DNA of 40,317 nucleotides from Rhodospirillaceae bacterium (GTDB lineage Bacteria > Pseudomonadota > Alphaproteobacteria > SMXQ01): positions 1 through 40,317 of the forward strand of contig CANJIM010000022.1 in the NCBI GenBank assembly GCA_947474495.1, in the 5' to 3' direction. Position numbers and translations under genes: made by a program. This document shows, piece by piece, positions 1 to 8,640 of this stretch; the stretch's first letter is position 1; every line of letters starts with the position of its first letter. The notes under the pieces were generated by a model. That model was not told the DNA's origin and ran no database searches. It was given only the letters and a program-made list of their open reading frames with translations.

Positions 1-27
1 GAGGCCGGCAAAGAGGAAGACTAGGCG

Positions 28-843
28 CTACTCCGTCACGTCGAGCAGCAGGCCGTCGGGATCGGCCATGTGGTGGCAGCCGAGCGGGCAGGTCTTGCGG
101 AACATGACGAGACGCCCCGCACCTTCCTTGCCGCGCCCGACGATGCTCGGGCTCGGCTGGAAGCGGTAGTTGCGCTCGGTCGCGCGCTCGATGTCGGCCT
201 TCAGGGCGTCGACGCTCTCGACCTTGAAGCCGATGTGATCCATGCCGCGCGCCGAGATGCCGGTGCCTTCGAAGTCTTCCAGGCGCCACGGAATGATCAC
301 CAGCGTGATATGCCCGTCGGAGAGATAGGCGTTCTTGCCCGGCGACGGGCCGTCGATGCGCTTCAGATCGAAAACTTGCTCGTAGAAGGCCGCAACCTTT
401 TGCGGATGCAACACGCGCAAGGCGATGTGATCGATGACGCGATCCTGCGTCCGGCCATCCACCGGATAGATCTCCTCGGCGCCGAGCCCGCCCTGCGGGG
501 TCGCTCCGCTTTGCCAGAGCCCGAAGACATTGCCGTCCGGGTCGTTGGCGGAGATCATCCCGCTGCCGGGACGTTCGAGCCACTCCAGCGCCGGATCGTA
601 TTGGCGCAGGCGCGTCAGCGCCGTCGCGAGATCGTCGACCTCGATGCCGAAATGGTCGAGCTGCGCCGGCTGGCCGGAGAGTCGTGGCTTGATGTTCATG
701 CCGACATGGCCGTCGCCGAGGCTGACGTCGTCCAACGGGCCTTTCGTGCCGGTCGGCTTCAGGTGGAAGAAGCCTTCGTAGAAGCGGCCGAGGGCGCAAT
801 TGTCTTCGCTGACGATGGTAATGTGGTTGATTCTCGCACGCAT
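28..843 (-). CDS. Two-domain VOC family protein (glyoxalase / extradiol dioxygenase fold), copy 1
   Basis: The 271-residue product contains two vicinal-oxygen-chelate modules, at about residues 5-112 and 135-268. Each begins with a conserved His (INHITIVS; DHIALRV) and ends in a DPDG-type strand (NDPDGNVFGLW; ADPDGLLLDV). VOC proteins bind a divalent metal through His/Glu and catalyse dioxygenation, isomerisation or lyase chemistry; the substrate cannot be named here. The gene lies 4 bp downstream of a paralogous VOC gene on the same strand, so the two are almost certainly cotranscribed. The ATG at 843 has only a weak upstream GGCGTGA as ribosome site, suggesting translational coupling to the upstream gene. 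It is probably a cytoplasmic enzyme of aromatic or ring-cleavage catabolism, but that is inference from the family. Confidence 0.85.
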   Translation of the reverse strand: MRARINHITIVSEDNCALGRFYEGFFHLKPTGTKGPLDDVSLGDGHVGMNIKPRLSGQPAQLDHFGIEVDDLATALTRLRQYDPALEWLERPGSGMISANDPDGNVFGLWQSGATPQGGLGAEEIYPVDGRTQDRVIDHIALRVLHPQKVAAFYEQVFDLKRIDGPSPGKNAYLSDGHITLVIIPWRLEDFEGTGISARGMDHIGFKVESVDALKADIERATERNYRFQPSPSIVGRGKEGAGRLVMFRKTCPLGCHHMADPDGLLLDVTE

Positions 844-847
844 CTGA

Positions 848-1645
848 TCACGCCACGATGTCGAGCAGCACGCCGTCGGGATCGGCGAGATGCCAGGAGC
901 CGAGGCTGCCGCGCGCGAGCATCTCGAGGCGCGCCTGGCCTTCCGGGCCGCGGCCGAACGGCGCCGGGTTGAGCAGCGGATTGCTGTCGACGGCCTTGCG
1001 CACGTCCTCCTTGAGCTTGTCGATGTCCTCGACCTTGAAGCCGATATATTCCATGCCCGGTCCGACGACCGGCATGCCGGCGTAGTCCTTGATGCGCCAC
1101 GGCAGCAGCACCAGCGTCACGCGGCCGTCGGTGACGCCGAAGGCATTCTCGATCGGCAGGTTGGCCGGCTTGAGATCGAACATGTCGATGTAGAACTCGG
1201 CGCAGGCCTCGGCATGCAAGGTGCGGATGCCGATATGGCTGATGCTGCGCGCCGACTGCCAGTCGTTGTGCGTGTAGATGTCCTTGAGATTGTCGCCCTG
1301 CGTCTGGCTCAGATCGAAGACATTGCCGTCGGGATCATGGTTGGTGATCGCCGCGAAAGGCCGCTCGATCGGCCGCTTGAGAATTTCGATCTCGGGATAT
1401 TTTTCGCGCATGCGCGCCAAGGTCGCTTCGAGGTCGTCGACCTGGATGCCGTAATGGTCGAGGCGGCCCGGCCGCCCGGCGCGACGCGCGTTGATGTTCA
1501 TGCCGACATAGCCGTCGCCGATCGACACGGCGCGCGCCGGCCGCGCCTTCGGCGAGCTTTTCATGCCGAACACGGCTTCATAGAAGCGCGATTCGAGCGC
1601 GTAGTTTCCGCTCATGATCGCAACGTGATTGATCTTCGACGCCAT
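848..1645 (-). CDS. Two-domain VOC family protein, copy 2
   Basis: The 265-residue product is a clear paralogue of the next gene downstream. It shares the VGMNI strand, the VDDL helix start and the NHDPDGNVFDL motif in the same order, and also consists of two VOC modules (about 5-112 and 133-263). A strong Shine-Dalgarno (AGGGAGGG) sits 4-5 nt before the ATG at 1645, so this is the promoter-proximal gene of the pair. The two genes look like a tandem duplication of an already duplicated fold. A candidate promoter lies about 100 bp upstream. The reaction is unknown; ring-cleavage dioxygenase or lactoylglutathione-lyase-like activities are possible. Confidence 0.86.
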   Translation of the reverse strand: MASKINHVAIMSGNYALESRFYEAVFGMKSSPKARPARAVSIGDGYVGMNINARRAGRPGRLDHYGIQVDDLEATLARMREKYPEIEILKRPIERPFAAITNHDPDGNVFDLSQTQGDNLKDIYTHNDWQSARSISHIGIRTLHAEACAEFYIDMFDLKPANLPIENAFGVTDGRVTLVLLPWRIKDYAGMPVVGPGMEYIGFKVEDIDKLKEDVRKAVDSNPLLNPAPFGRGPEGQARLEMLARGSLGSWHLADPDGVLLDIVA

Positions 1646-2063
1646 GACGCCCTCCCTGCACCGCCGCTCTTGCGGACGCCGCCGCGTCCGTGAGCCGCCT
1701 GCTGTTTTTCCCCGCCATACGTAAATGCAAAGGTTATAGGCTAATGCTGATATTTGAATGCAAAAACTGAGTCAATAGCGGCGAAATTCAGCGGGCCAAG
1801 TCCTTCGCATCGCCGCGCACAGCGCCGTCGCAATCTGCTGAAAGACAAATTTTCCAAGGAAAAGCAGATATTCCGGCGGCACCTTCACCAGCTTCCGGCC
1901 CGTGGCTTTTCATTTAAATCGCCGTTGTGCCGTCAAAATATTGAATGCAATACTGCGGGCCGCTTGAGGACAGCAAAAAGCCGGTAAGGCGTCCGCGGCG
2001 CACGGAGACAGCGAATAATCACCGAGTCCGCCGACGAGAACGCGGGCCGGCGGGGGAGAGGGA
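1646..2063. other. Intergenic regulatory region between divergent VOC and permease genes
   Basis: This 418-bp gap has no credible gene; one short Arg-rich open frame starts at a TTG and looks random. It is less GC-rich than its surroundings around 1715-1775 and 1920-1950. It holds a candidate minus-strand promoter for the VOC pair and two exact copies of TTGAATGCAA, at 1754-1763 and 1941-1950, plus a related AAATGCAAA at 1723-1731. Confidence 0.5.
1747..1775 (-). promoter_or_regulatory. Candidate sigma-70 promoter for the VOC pair
   Basis: Read on the minus strand, TTGACT (1775-1770) is followed by a 17-nt spacer and TATCAG (1752-1747). The decamer TTGAATGCAA (plus-strand 1754-1763), repeated at 1941-1950, lies inside the spacer, a position typical for repressor operators. 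The assignment rests on pattern only. Confidence 0.4.
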
Positions 2064-3827
2064 ATGTCGGTACTGACCATGTCGGATGCTGTCTACAGCC
2101 GCGCACGTTTCGCGGTGTCGCGCATCAATTTCTGGCACTGGGGCATTTTCATCGCCGTGCTGCTGGCCGTCGGCACGCCGCTCGCCTTTCTGATTCTCGG
2201 TAGCTTCTCGACCTCTGAACTGCCGACCGAGTTCATCCTGTCCGAACTGAGCTTCGCCAACTATCGCGCCGTATGGGGCGATCCGCGCACCTACACGCTG
2301 CTCTACAACACGTTCGTCTATGTCGCCGGCGCGACGGCGCTCGGCATCACGCTCGCCGCCGTGCTCGCCTGGCTGGTCGAGCGCACCGACGTGCCCGGCA
2401 AGATGTGGATCTATGCCGGCGTGCCGATGACGCTGGCGATGCCCGGCATGCTGCAGGCGATGGCCTACGTGCTGCTGCTGTCGCCGCGCATCGGCTATCT
2501 CAACGAATTCATCGCCATCTTCGGCTTCAAGCCGATCAACATCTATTCACTCGGCGGTATGATCTTCATCGAGGGGCTGCGGTTGGTGCCGACCGCCTTC
2601 CTCATGATGGTGCCGCTGCTGCGCTCGATGGATCCATCGTTGGAAGAGGCCGCCGCCATGTCGGGCGCCAGCCCGAGCCGCACCCTGCGCCGCGTCACGC
2701 TCAAGGTCATGCTGCCCGGCCTCTTGGCGGTCGCCATCTATCAATGCATGACTGCATTGGAAGTGTTCGAAGTACCCGGCATTCTCGGTCTGCCGGCGTC
2801 GATCTACGTGTTCTCGACCAAGGTCTATTCGATCATGAATTCGAGCGCCATCGCCCCGGCCTACGGCCAGGCCGACGCGCTCGCCATGATCTATGTGCTG
2901 CTCGCGATCGGCGCGACCTGGGGCTATGCCCGCGTGATCTCGAAGTCGGAACGCTTCACCATCGTCACCGGCAAGGGCTACCGCCCGCGCGTCACCCGCC
3001 TCGGCCGGCTGCGCTGGCCGGCGCTCGCCCTGGTGCTGCTCTTCCTCACCTTCTCGATCATTCTGCCGTTCCTGGTGCTGGCTTACGTGTCGCTGCTGCC
3101 GTTCCTGCAGTCGCCGTCGCTCGCCGCTTTCCGCACGATGACCTTCGAGCATTACATCGATTTGTGGGAGACGCCGCTGATCGGCCAAGTGCTGATGAAC
3201 ACGCTTTACCTGGTCGTCATCACCTCGACGCTCACCGTGGCGCTGTCCTTCGCCATTTCGCTGGTGATCGTCCGCTCCAAATTCTGGGGCCGACGGATTC
3301 TCGACCAGTTCTCCTTCATCCCGCACGCCATCCCCGGCATCGTCATGGGTCTGGCCTTCCTGCTGCTGTTCCTCAAGGGCGCCAAATACGGCATCGATCT
3401 GCATGGCGGCATCTGGGCCATCGCCATCACGTTGGCGGTCGGCTTCATGGCCTATGGCACGCGGGCGATGAACGCGGCGATCCTGCAGATCCACAAGGAC
3501 CTCGAAGAAGCCGCCTATGTCTGCGGCGCGCCGGGCTGGCGCACCATGTGGCGCATCTTCTATCCGCTGATGCTGCCGACCTTCGTCGGCGTCTGGATTT
3601 GGACCATGCTGCACGCGGTGCGCGTCGCCGGCGCGCCGCTGCTGCTCTACGAGGGCGCGGAAAACCAGGTCGTCTCGATCCTGATCTGGAACATGTGGGA
3701 CGAAGGCAATGTCGAAGGCGTCGGCGCCATCGGCACCGTGATGATCGCCTTCCTGCTGGTCGTCACGCTGTTGCTGCGCGTCGCCGGCTTCGGCCGCGGC
3801 GCGGCGGTGCAGCAGTCCGGCCACTGA
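2064..3827 (+). CDS. ABC transporter permease with two fused membrane domains (iron(III)/phosphonate-type)
   Basis: The 587-residue integral membrane protein has two binding-protein-dependent transport permease domains joined in one chain, about residues 75-310 and 370-570, with roughly twelve hydrophobic segments. Each half carries the cytoplasmic EAA loop that docks onto the ATPase: LEEAAAMSGASPSRTLRRV and LEEAAYVCGAPGWRTMWRI. This fused layout is known from Fe(III) (FbpB/SfuB), thiamine and 2-aminoethylphosphonate importers. The ATG at 2064 is preceded by a GGGGGAGAGGG purine tract. No ATP-binding subunit or periplasmic receptor gene adjoins it: upstream is non-coding and downstream is the convergent ETF-QO gene. 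It must work with partners encoded elsewhere, or be a remnant. The substrate cannot be assigned. Confidence 0.88.
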   Translation: MSVLTMSDAVYSRARFAVSRINFWHWGIFIAVLLAVGTPLAFLILGSFSTSELPTEFILSELSFANYRAVWGDPRTYTLLYNTFVYVAGATALGITLAAVLAWLVERTDVPGKMWIYAGVPMTLAMPGMLQAMAYVLLLSPRIGYLNEFIAIFGFKPINIYSLGGMIFIEGLRLVPTAFLMMVPLLRSMDPSLEEAAAMSGASPSRTLRRVTLKVMLPGLLAVAIYQCMTALEVFEVPGILGLPASIYVFSTKVYSIMNSSAIAPAYGQADALAMIYVLLAIGATWGYARVISKSERFTIVTGKGYRPRVTRLGRLRWPALALVLLFLTFSIILPFLVLAYVSLLPFLQSPSLAAFRTMTFEHYIDLWETPLIGQVLMNTLYLVVITSTLTVALSFAISLVIVRSKFWGRRILDQFSFIPHAIPGIVMGLAFLLLFLKGAKYGIDLHGGIWAIAITLAVGFMAYGTRAMNAAILQIHKDLEEAAYVCGAPGWRTMWRIFYPLMLPTFVGVWIWTMLHAVRVAGAPLLLYEGAENQVVSILIWNMWDEGNVEGVGAIGTVMIAFLLVVTLLLRVAGFGRGAAVQQSGH

Positions 3828-3842
3828 GGCCGGACCTGCGCC

Positions 3843-5480
3843 TTACATGTTCGGGTAGTTCGGCCCGCCGCCGCCCTCGGGCACCGTCCAGTTGATGTTC
3901 TGGGTGGGGTCCTTGATGTCGCAAGTTTTGCAGTGGACGCAGTTCTGCGCGTTGATCTGCAGCCGGGGGCCCGCCGTATCGCGCACGATCTCGTAGACGC
4001 CCGCCGGGCAATAGCGCTGCTCGGGCGAGTCGTATTCGGCGAGGTTCACCGTGATGGCAACGGACGAATCGGCCAGCTTGAGATGGGCCGGCTGATTCTC
4101 TTCATGGTTCGTGTTCGAGATGAACACCGACGACAGACGGTCGAAGCTGATCTTGCCGTCCGGCTTGGGATAGGCGATCGGCTTGCAGTCCTTCGCCTGT
4201 TTCAAGCTCTTGTGGTCGGCGTGATGCCGCAGCGTCCACGGCGCGCGCCCGCGCAGAATAAAGGTGTCGATCGCCGCATGGACGATGCCGGCGAACAGGC
4301 CCCAACGGAACGCCGGACGGATGTTGCGCACCTTCGTCAATTCGTCCCACAGCCAGGTCTGTTTCAAGCGCGCCGGATAGTCGGCGAGCGTCACCGATGC
4401 CGGCGCCGCATCGACCAGCAAAACCGCTGCGGCGGATTCCGCCGCCGTCATGCCGGACTTCATCGATGTGTGGATGCCCTTGATCTTCGGCACGTTCAAA
4501 AAGCCCGCCGAACAGCCGATCAGCGCGCCGCCGGGAAACACCAGTTCGGGAATCGCCTGCAGGCCGCCTTCGTTCAAGGCGCGCGCGCCATAGGCGATGC
4601 GCCGGCCGCCTTCGAAGATCGGCCGGATCGCCGGATGCTGCTTAAAGCGCTGCAATTCCTCGAACGGGCTCAAGTACGGATTCTGGTAATCGAGGCCGAC
4701 AACAAAGCCGACCGCCACCTGGTTGTTCTCCAGGTGATAGAGGAACGAGCCGCCATAGGTCTGCGCGTCCATCGGCCAGCCGACGGTGTGGGTCACGCTG
4801 CCTTGCTTGTGCTTGGCCGGGTCGATCTCCCACAGCTCTTTGACGCCGAGGCCATAGGTCTGCGGATGATCGTCGTCGCGTAAGCCAAAACGGGTCATCA
4901 GGGTTTTCGTCAACGAACCGCGGCAGCCTTCGGAGAACAGCGTCAGCTTGGCGCGCAGCTCGACGCCGCGCGTGAAGTTCGCCGTCGGCTGGCCATCCTT
5001 GCCGATGCCCATGTCGCCGGTGGCGACGCCGACCACTTCGCCCGCGTCGCCATAGAGCACTTCGGCGGCGGCGAAGCCGGGATAGATCTCGACGCCGAGC
5101 TCTTCGGCTTGCGTCGCCAGCCAGCGACAGAAATTGCCGAGGCTGATGATGTAATTGCCGTGATTGTTCATTTGCGGCGGCGTCGGCAGACGGAAGCTGC
5201 CTGTTTCGGTCAGAAATAGAAAGCGGTCCTCGCCGGCCGGCACATTCAGCGGCGCACCCTTGGCTTTCCAGTCGGGGATCAGCTCATTGAGCGCGCGCGG
5301 CTCCAAGACCGCGCCCGACATGATATGCGCGCCGACCTCGGAGCCTTTTTCGATGACGCAGACGCCGAGCTCGCGCCCCGCTGCAGCCGCCAGCTGCTTG
5401 AGCCGGATCGCGGCAGACAGGCCCGAAGGCCCCGCGCCGACGATGACGACGTCGAACTCCATAGATTCGCGATCGGACAT
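3843..5480 (-). CDS. Electron transfer flavoprotein-ubiquinone oxidoreductase
   Basis: This 545-residue, peripheral inner-membrane enzyme passes electrons from reduced ETF (acyl-CoA and related dehydrogenases) to ubiquinone. The N-terminal FAD-binding Rossmann motif is [14 protein letters not shown] (about 11-24), followed by the family hallmark [12 protein letters not shown]. The C-terminal 4Fe-4S segment has CPAGVYE and then [17 protein letters not shown], which supplies four Cys in total, as expected. The chosen start (5480) has GAGGAA six nt upstream. An in-frame ATG at 5546 would add 22 atypical residues and is rejected. Length and ending (PNYPNM) match complete family members. It lies 100 bp downstream of the LysR gene on the same strand but is likely an independent housekeeping gene of fatty-acid and amino-acid oxidation. 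Confidence 0.96.
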   Translation of the reverse strand: MSDRESMEFDVVIVGAGPSGLSAAIRLKQLAAAAGRELGVCVIEKGSEVGAHIMSGAVLEPRALNELIPDWKAKGAPLNVPAGEDRFLFLTETGSFRLPTPPQMNNHGNYIISLGNFCRWLATQAEELGVEIYPGFAAAEVLYGDAGEVVGVATGDMGIGKDGQPTANFTRGVELRAKLTLFSEGCRGSLTKTLMTRFGLRDDDHPQTYGLGVKELWEIDPAKHKQGSVTHTVGWPMDAQTYGGSFLYHLENNQVAVGFVVGLDYQNPYLSPFEELQRFKQHPAIRPIFEGGRRIAYGARALNEGGLQAIPELVFPGGALIGCSAGFLNVPKIKGIHTSMKSGMTAAESAAAVLLVDAAPASVTLADYPARLKQTWLWDELTKVRNIRPAFRWGLFAGIVHAAIDTFILRGRAPWTLRHHADHKSLKQAKDCKPIAYPKPDGKISFDRLSSVFISNTNHEENQPAHLKLADSSVAITVNLAEYDSPEQRYCPAGVYEIVRDTAGPRLQINAQNCVHCKTCDIKDPTQNINWTVPEGGGGPNYPNM

Positions 5481-5580
5481 ACGCTGTTCCTCAACCGTTG
5501 GGAGCGGCGAGTGTAGCGATTGGCGTCCGTCCCGCAACCTGTACAAATCCCAAAATCGGTTTCGAGGGCCGCACCCGCAG

Positions 5581-6498
5581 TCAGGTCTTGGCCTTCGCCA
5601 GCTGCCGCATTTCGCCCAGCAAGAACTCGATGAACAGCTTCATGCGCAGCGGCGGCTGGCGGTCCTTTTGGTAGAGCAGGTAGAATTTCTTGGGTTTGAT
5701 CGTATAGCTGGGCAAAACCGGCACCAAACGGCCGTCGGCCAGGGCGTCGGCGACCAGGTCCTCGCGCAGCAAGGCAATGCCCAGCCCGTCGAGCGCGGCG
5801 CGGCACACCAGAATGGTGCTGTTGGTGCGGGGCGTGCCGGACACCCGCACGGTCTGCTTGCCGCCGGGCCCTTGCAGATCCCAGTTGAAGGCGGCCGAGG
5901 CGCTCGCCGGATCGAGGCAGTTATGATCGCCCAGGGCCATGGGCGAGCGCGGCGCGCCGTGCGTGGCCAGATAGGCTGGCGATGCCACGAGGCGCTGCGC
6001 CAAGGCGATCAGCGGCCGCGCCACCAGCGACGATTCGCGGATGCGCAACGTGCGCACGGCAAGGTCGTAGCCACCGGACACAAGATCGCTGGCATGCGGC
6101 GCCATGGCACGGTCCATTTGCACCAGCTGCACCGACACCTCAGGATAACGCGTGCAGAAGGCGGTGATGATCGGCGCGAGTAGTGTGTCCGAAAACGTCC
6201 GCGTCGTGAGGATGCGCAAATCGCCCTGCGGCGCGCGGCGGCGCAGCTGCATGCGCTCTTCCAGCGCCTTCATCTCGCCAATGAGACCAAGACAGGTTTC
6301 ATGATAGTCGGCGCCATGGTCGGTCAGGCTCAAACCATGGGTATTGCGGTTGAGCAACCGCACGCCGAGATCGCTTTCGAGATCCTGCACCCGCTTGCTC
6401 ACCATCGCCACGGTCACGCCGAGCGCCGTGGCGGCGCGCGTGTAGCTGCCCGCCTGCACCACGGCGGCGAAGGTTTCCATCAGGCGAAAACGGTCCAT
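5581..6498 (-). CDS. LysR-family transcriptional regulator
   Basis: The 305-residue product has an N-terminal winged helix-turn-helix (about 4-62: [19 protein letters not shown] through [12 protein letters not shown]) and a C-terminal periplasmic-binding-protein-like effector domain (about 90-295). The ATG at 6498 is preferred, with GGGGGTG just upstream; an in-frame GTG at 6504 is an alternative. It is transcribed divergently from the TenA/PqqC-like gene at 6631 across a 132-bp gap that contains an ATC-N9-GAT site, the classic arrangement of a LysR regulator controlling its neighbour and itself. The sequence has features of the CrgA/YhaJ-like group (MDRF start, SxTRAA), but the effector is unknown. 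Confidence 0.93.
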   Translation of the reverse strand: MDRFRLMETFAAVVQAGSYTRAATALGVTVAMVSKRVQDLESDLGVRLLNRNTHGLSLTDHGADYHETCLGLIGEMKALEERMQLRRRAPQGDLRILTTRTFSDTLLAPIITAFCTRYPEVSVQLVQMDRAMAPHASDLVSGGYDLAVRTLRIRESSLVARPLIALAQRLVASPAYLATHGAPRSPMALGDHNCLDPASASAAFNWDLQGPGGKQTVRVSGTPRTNSTILVCRAALDGLGIALLREDLVADALADGRLVPVLPSYTIKPKKFYLLYQKDRQPPLRMKLFIEFLLGEMRQLAKAKT

Positions 6499-6528
6499 CG
6501 ACACCCCCGGCTGGTCAGTCCTCTGTTT

Positions 6529-6543
6529 ATCATATTCATTGAT
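6529..6543. promoter_or_regulatory. Candidate LysR-type operator (ATC-N9-GAT)
   Basis: In the divergent gap, ATC (6529-6531) and GAT (6541-6543) flank nine bases, matching the T-N11-A / ATC-N9-GAT consensus of LysR-type binding sites. A 7-bp inverted repeat, CCTCTGT at 6520-6526 and ACAGAGG at 6572-6578, brackets the same area. The local sequence is AT-rich compared with its flanks. Confidence 0.5.
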
Positions 6544-6630
6544 ATGGTTTTAAGCAAAACGCAGATGCCGGACAGAGGCCATCCGCCTATCGTCACGCCA
6601 ACGACACATAAAATCACAGGGATTTCATCG

Positions 6631-7428
6631 ATGGCGCGCACTCCGGAACAATTCAAACAGGCCCTTCTCGACGTCTGCCAGACCCGCTGGGTGCCCGGCA
6701 CGTATCTTGAGGAATTCAACCGCAACAACCTCAAGCGCGAAGGCGCGCGGGTCTACGCGCTTGAGCATTGCGTTTTCGCCGCCAACTTTCCGCGCTGGCT
6801 CGCCAACATCGCCGGCAATTGCCCCCATCTCGACGTGCGGCAATATCTGATCGAGAACATGTTCGTCGAAGAAGTGCGCGATCCCACGGTGATCACCGGC
6901 CATTACGAAAGCCTGGTCGATTTTGCGGTCGCCCTCGGCCTCGATCGCCAGTTCGTCTACAACTATCGCGGCTCCGATATCACACGCTGGCGCATGGGCT
7001 ATTGCGAATGGGCGAGCAAGCGCCACTGGCTCGAAGGCTTCGCCGCCATCACGGCCAGCGAAGTCTCGCGCGGCAAGGACATGATCGCGCGCATGGGCGA
7101 GCGTGCCAAATCGTCGCGCAAGCTCTGGGCCTCACTGAACCTCTCCGACAAGGAGCTCGCGCACTGGGACTCCGCCGAAGAGGCGGACTCACACGAGGGC
7201 GGTCACGGCGATATGCCGATCGTCATCCTTCAGAAATACGCCAAGACCCAGGAGGAGCAGGACGCCTGCCTCTTCGCCGCGCAGGAACTCCTCGACGTCT
7301 ATTGCATGTGGGCAGACCAGATCGGCGTCTGGGCGTTCCAGGCTGCCGGGCTCAAGGCGCCGTCGCTTGACGGGCGCCGCAAAGGACCTGTCATGAAGCT
7401 CGCCGCCGGCGAGCGCCAAATCGCCTAA
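6631..7428 (+). CDS. TenA/PqqC-like helical protein (heme-oxygenase-like diiron oxidase fold)
   Basis: The 265-residue, mostly helical product resembles the TenA/PqqC/CADD superfamily of heme-oxygenase-fold enzymes. It carries possible metal ligands: a Glu pair at about 80-81 (ENMFVEEVRDP), His91 (TGHYE), Glu144 (TASE) and a His/Asp cluster at about 186-194 (DSHEGGHGD). Many relatives are nonheme diiron oxygenases that modify small molecules; others (PqqC) need no metal. The start at 6631 has AGGGA eight nt upstream and begins where similarity would be expected; longer in-frame starts run into the divergent LysR gene. It is probably LysR-controlled and is followed 134 bp later by a Bug receptor on the same strand. 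The substrate is unknown, and a role in vitamin B1 or PQQ metabolism is not supported by neighbours. Confidence 0.75.
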   Translation: MARTPEQFKQALLDVCQTRWVPGTYLEEFNRNNLKREGARVYALEHCVFAANFPRWLANIAGNCPHLDVRQYLIENMFVEEVRDPTVITGHYESLVDFAVALGLDRQFVYNYRGSDITRWRMGYCEWASKRHWLEGFAAITASEVSRGKDMIARMGERAKSSRKLWASLNLSDKELAHWDSAEEADSHEGGHGDMPIVILQKYAKTQEEQDACLFAAQELLDVYCMWADQIGVWAFQAAGLKAPSLDGRRKGPVMKLAAGERQIA

Positions 7429-7444
7429 GACGGCTTCCAACGAG

Positions 7445-7500
7445 CCCCGTTCCTCTCGCCCTATCGCGCGGAAGAACGGGGATGCCGGCATTTGGCCGGC
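7445..7500 (+). repeat. Two adjacent hairpins between the oxidase and the Bug receptor genes
   Basis: CCCCGTTC (7445-7452) pairs with GAACGGGG (7474-7481) across a 21-nt loop, and GCCGGC at 7484-7489 pairs with GCCGGC at 7495-7500. There is no T-run, so these are more likely mRNA structures or a weak attenuator than a terminator. Confidence 0.35.
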
Positions 7501-7562
7501 CGAGACGACGACAAGAACAATAAGCGGCGAACGTCCGCAGCGTGACGAACAGGGAGATGACC

Positions 7563-8576
7563 ATGAAGCTGATTCACTGCGTCCTAGCGGGACTGCTGGC
7601 CTTCGGTGTTGCGACAACGGCCAGCGCCGCGCCATTCCAAAGCCGCGACCGCATCAACCTCGTGATCGGTTATGAGGTCGGCGGCGGCTACGATATCTAC
7701 GGCCGTTTTGTCGCCCGCCACCTGAGCAAACACCTGGCCAATGGCCCGACCGTCGTACCGCAGAATATGCCCGGCGCCGGCAGCCTGCGCGCCGCCAATT
7801 TCATCTACAACGTCGCGCCGAAGGACGGCACCACCATCGGCACGGTGAGCCAGAGCATCGCGTTAATGCAACTTTTGGAAACCCAGGGCCTGCTGTTCGA
7901 AGTCGATAAGTTTTCCTGGATCGGCCGCATGTCGGACGTCGATACCGTGCTCGGCGTCTGGCATACGGCGCCGGTGCGCAGCATCCAGGACACCAAGACG
8001 CAGGAGATCGCCGTCGCCGTCGGCGGCGCCTTGTCGGGCTCCGATCTCTACGTGCGCTTTCTCAACGCGCTGGTCGGCACCAAGATCAAACCGATTGCCG
8101 GCTATTCGGCCAAGCAGGCGCTGCTCGCGCTCGAACGCGAGGAAGTGCATGGCTCGTTCAGCATCCTCTACAACCAGATGAAGGCACAACAGCCGGCCTG
8201 GTTTAGCGAAAACAAACTGCGCATCCTCGTGCAGATCGGCAGCGAGCGCCGCGCCGCACTGCCAGACGTTCCGACCTTGACCGAACTGGCGAGCAGCGAG
8301 GACGACCGCCGCATGATGTCGGTGATCTCGGCCGGCGACATCGTCGGCCGCACATTGATCGGACCGCCCGACATGCAGCCCGACCGGCTGGCGGAACTAC
8401 GCCGCGCGTTCGACGCCACCATGGCCGATCCGGAAGTGTTGGCCGAAGCGGCCAAAATGCAGCTCGATATCAACCCATTGACCGGCGATAAGCTGCAGGC
8501 CCTGACGGAGGAACAGAAGCGTCTGGCGCCCGCCACCGTCGCCCGCATCAAGGCCATCGCCGCGGAGAGCAAATAG
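7563..8576 (+). CDS. Bug/TctC-family periplasmic solute receptor, copy 1
   Basis: The 337-residue secreted protein has a signal peptide (KLIHCVLAGLLAFGV..., cleavage after about residue 21, SAA|PF). It then has the tripartite-tricarboxylate-transporter receptor fold, recognisable from INLVIGYEVGGGYDIYGR, the VVPQNMPGAGS loop and the LPDVPTLTEL motif. Such receptors bind carboxylates or aromatic acids for TctAB permeases. The start at 7563 is chosen because AGGGAG (7551-7556) lies six nt upstream; the in-frame ATG at 7557 directly abuts that site. No TctA or TctB gene is near. It lacks the two cysteines shared by the other two Bug receptors in this window and belongs to a different subgroup. 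It may be cotranscribed with the TenA/PqqC-like gene. Confidence 0.88.
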   Translation: MKLIHCVLAGLLAFGVATTASAAPFQSRDRINLVIGYEVGGGYDIYGRFVARHLSKHLANGPTVVPQNMPGAGSLRAANFIYNVAPKDGTTIGTVSQSIALMQLLETQGLLFEVDKFSWIGRMSDVDTVLGVWHTAPVRSIQDTKTQEIAVAVGGALSGSDLYVRFLNALVGTKIKPIAGYSAKQALLALEREEVHGSFSILYNQMKAQQPAWFSENKLRILVQIGSERRAALPDVPTLTELASSEDDRRMMSVISAGDIVGRTLIGPPDMQPDRLAELRRAFDATMADPEVLAEAAKMQLDINPLTGDKLQALTEEQKRLAPATVARIKAIAAESK

Positions 8577-8640
8577 GCGGATCGGCTAACTCAACTCTCG
8601 GCCGTTTCGCCGCCGGTCGACCCATGTTAGGACTCGGGGC

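Noticed and set aside
1-24. Possible last codons (EAGKEED, stop TAG) of a plus-strand gene entering from the left
   Set aside because: Only seven codons are visible, so it cannot be supported.
1754-1987. 77-codon plus-strand frame in the VOC/permease gap
   Set aside because: Starts at TTG in an operator-like repeat, no ribosome site, no family features.
6301-6630. N-terminal extension of the TenA/PqqC-like gene
   Set aside because: The frame runs back through the LysR gene and its control region; the ATG at 6631 has a ribosome site and begins the conserved part.
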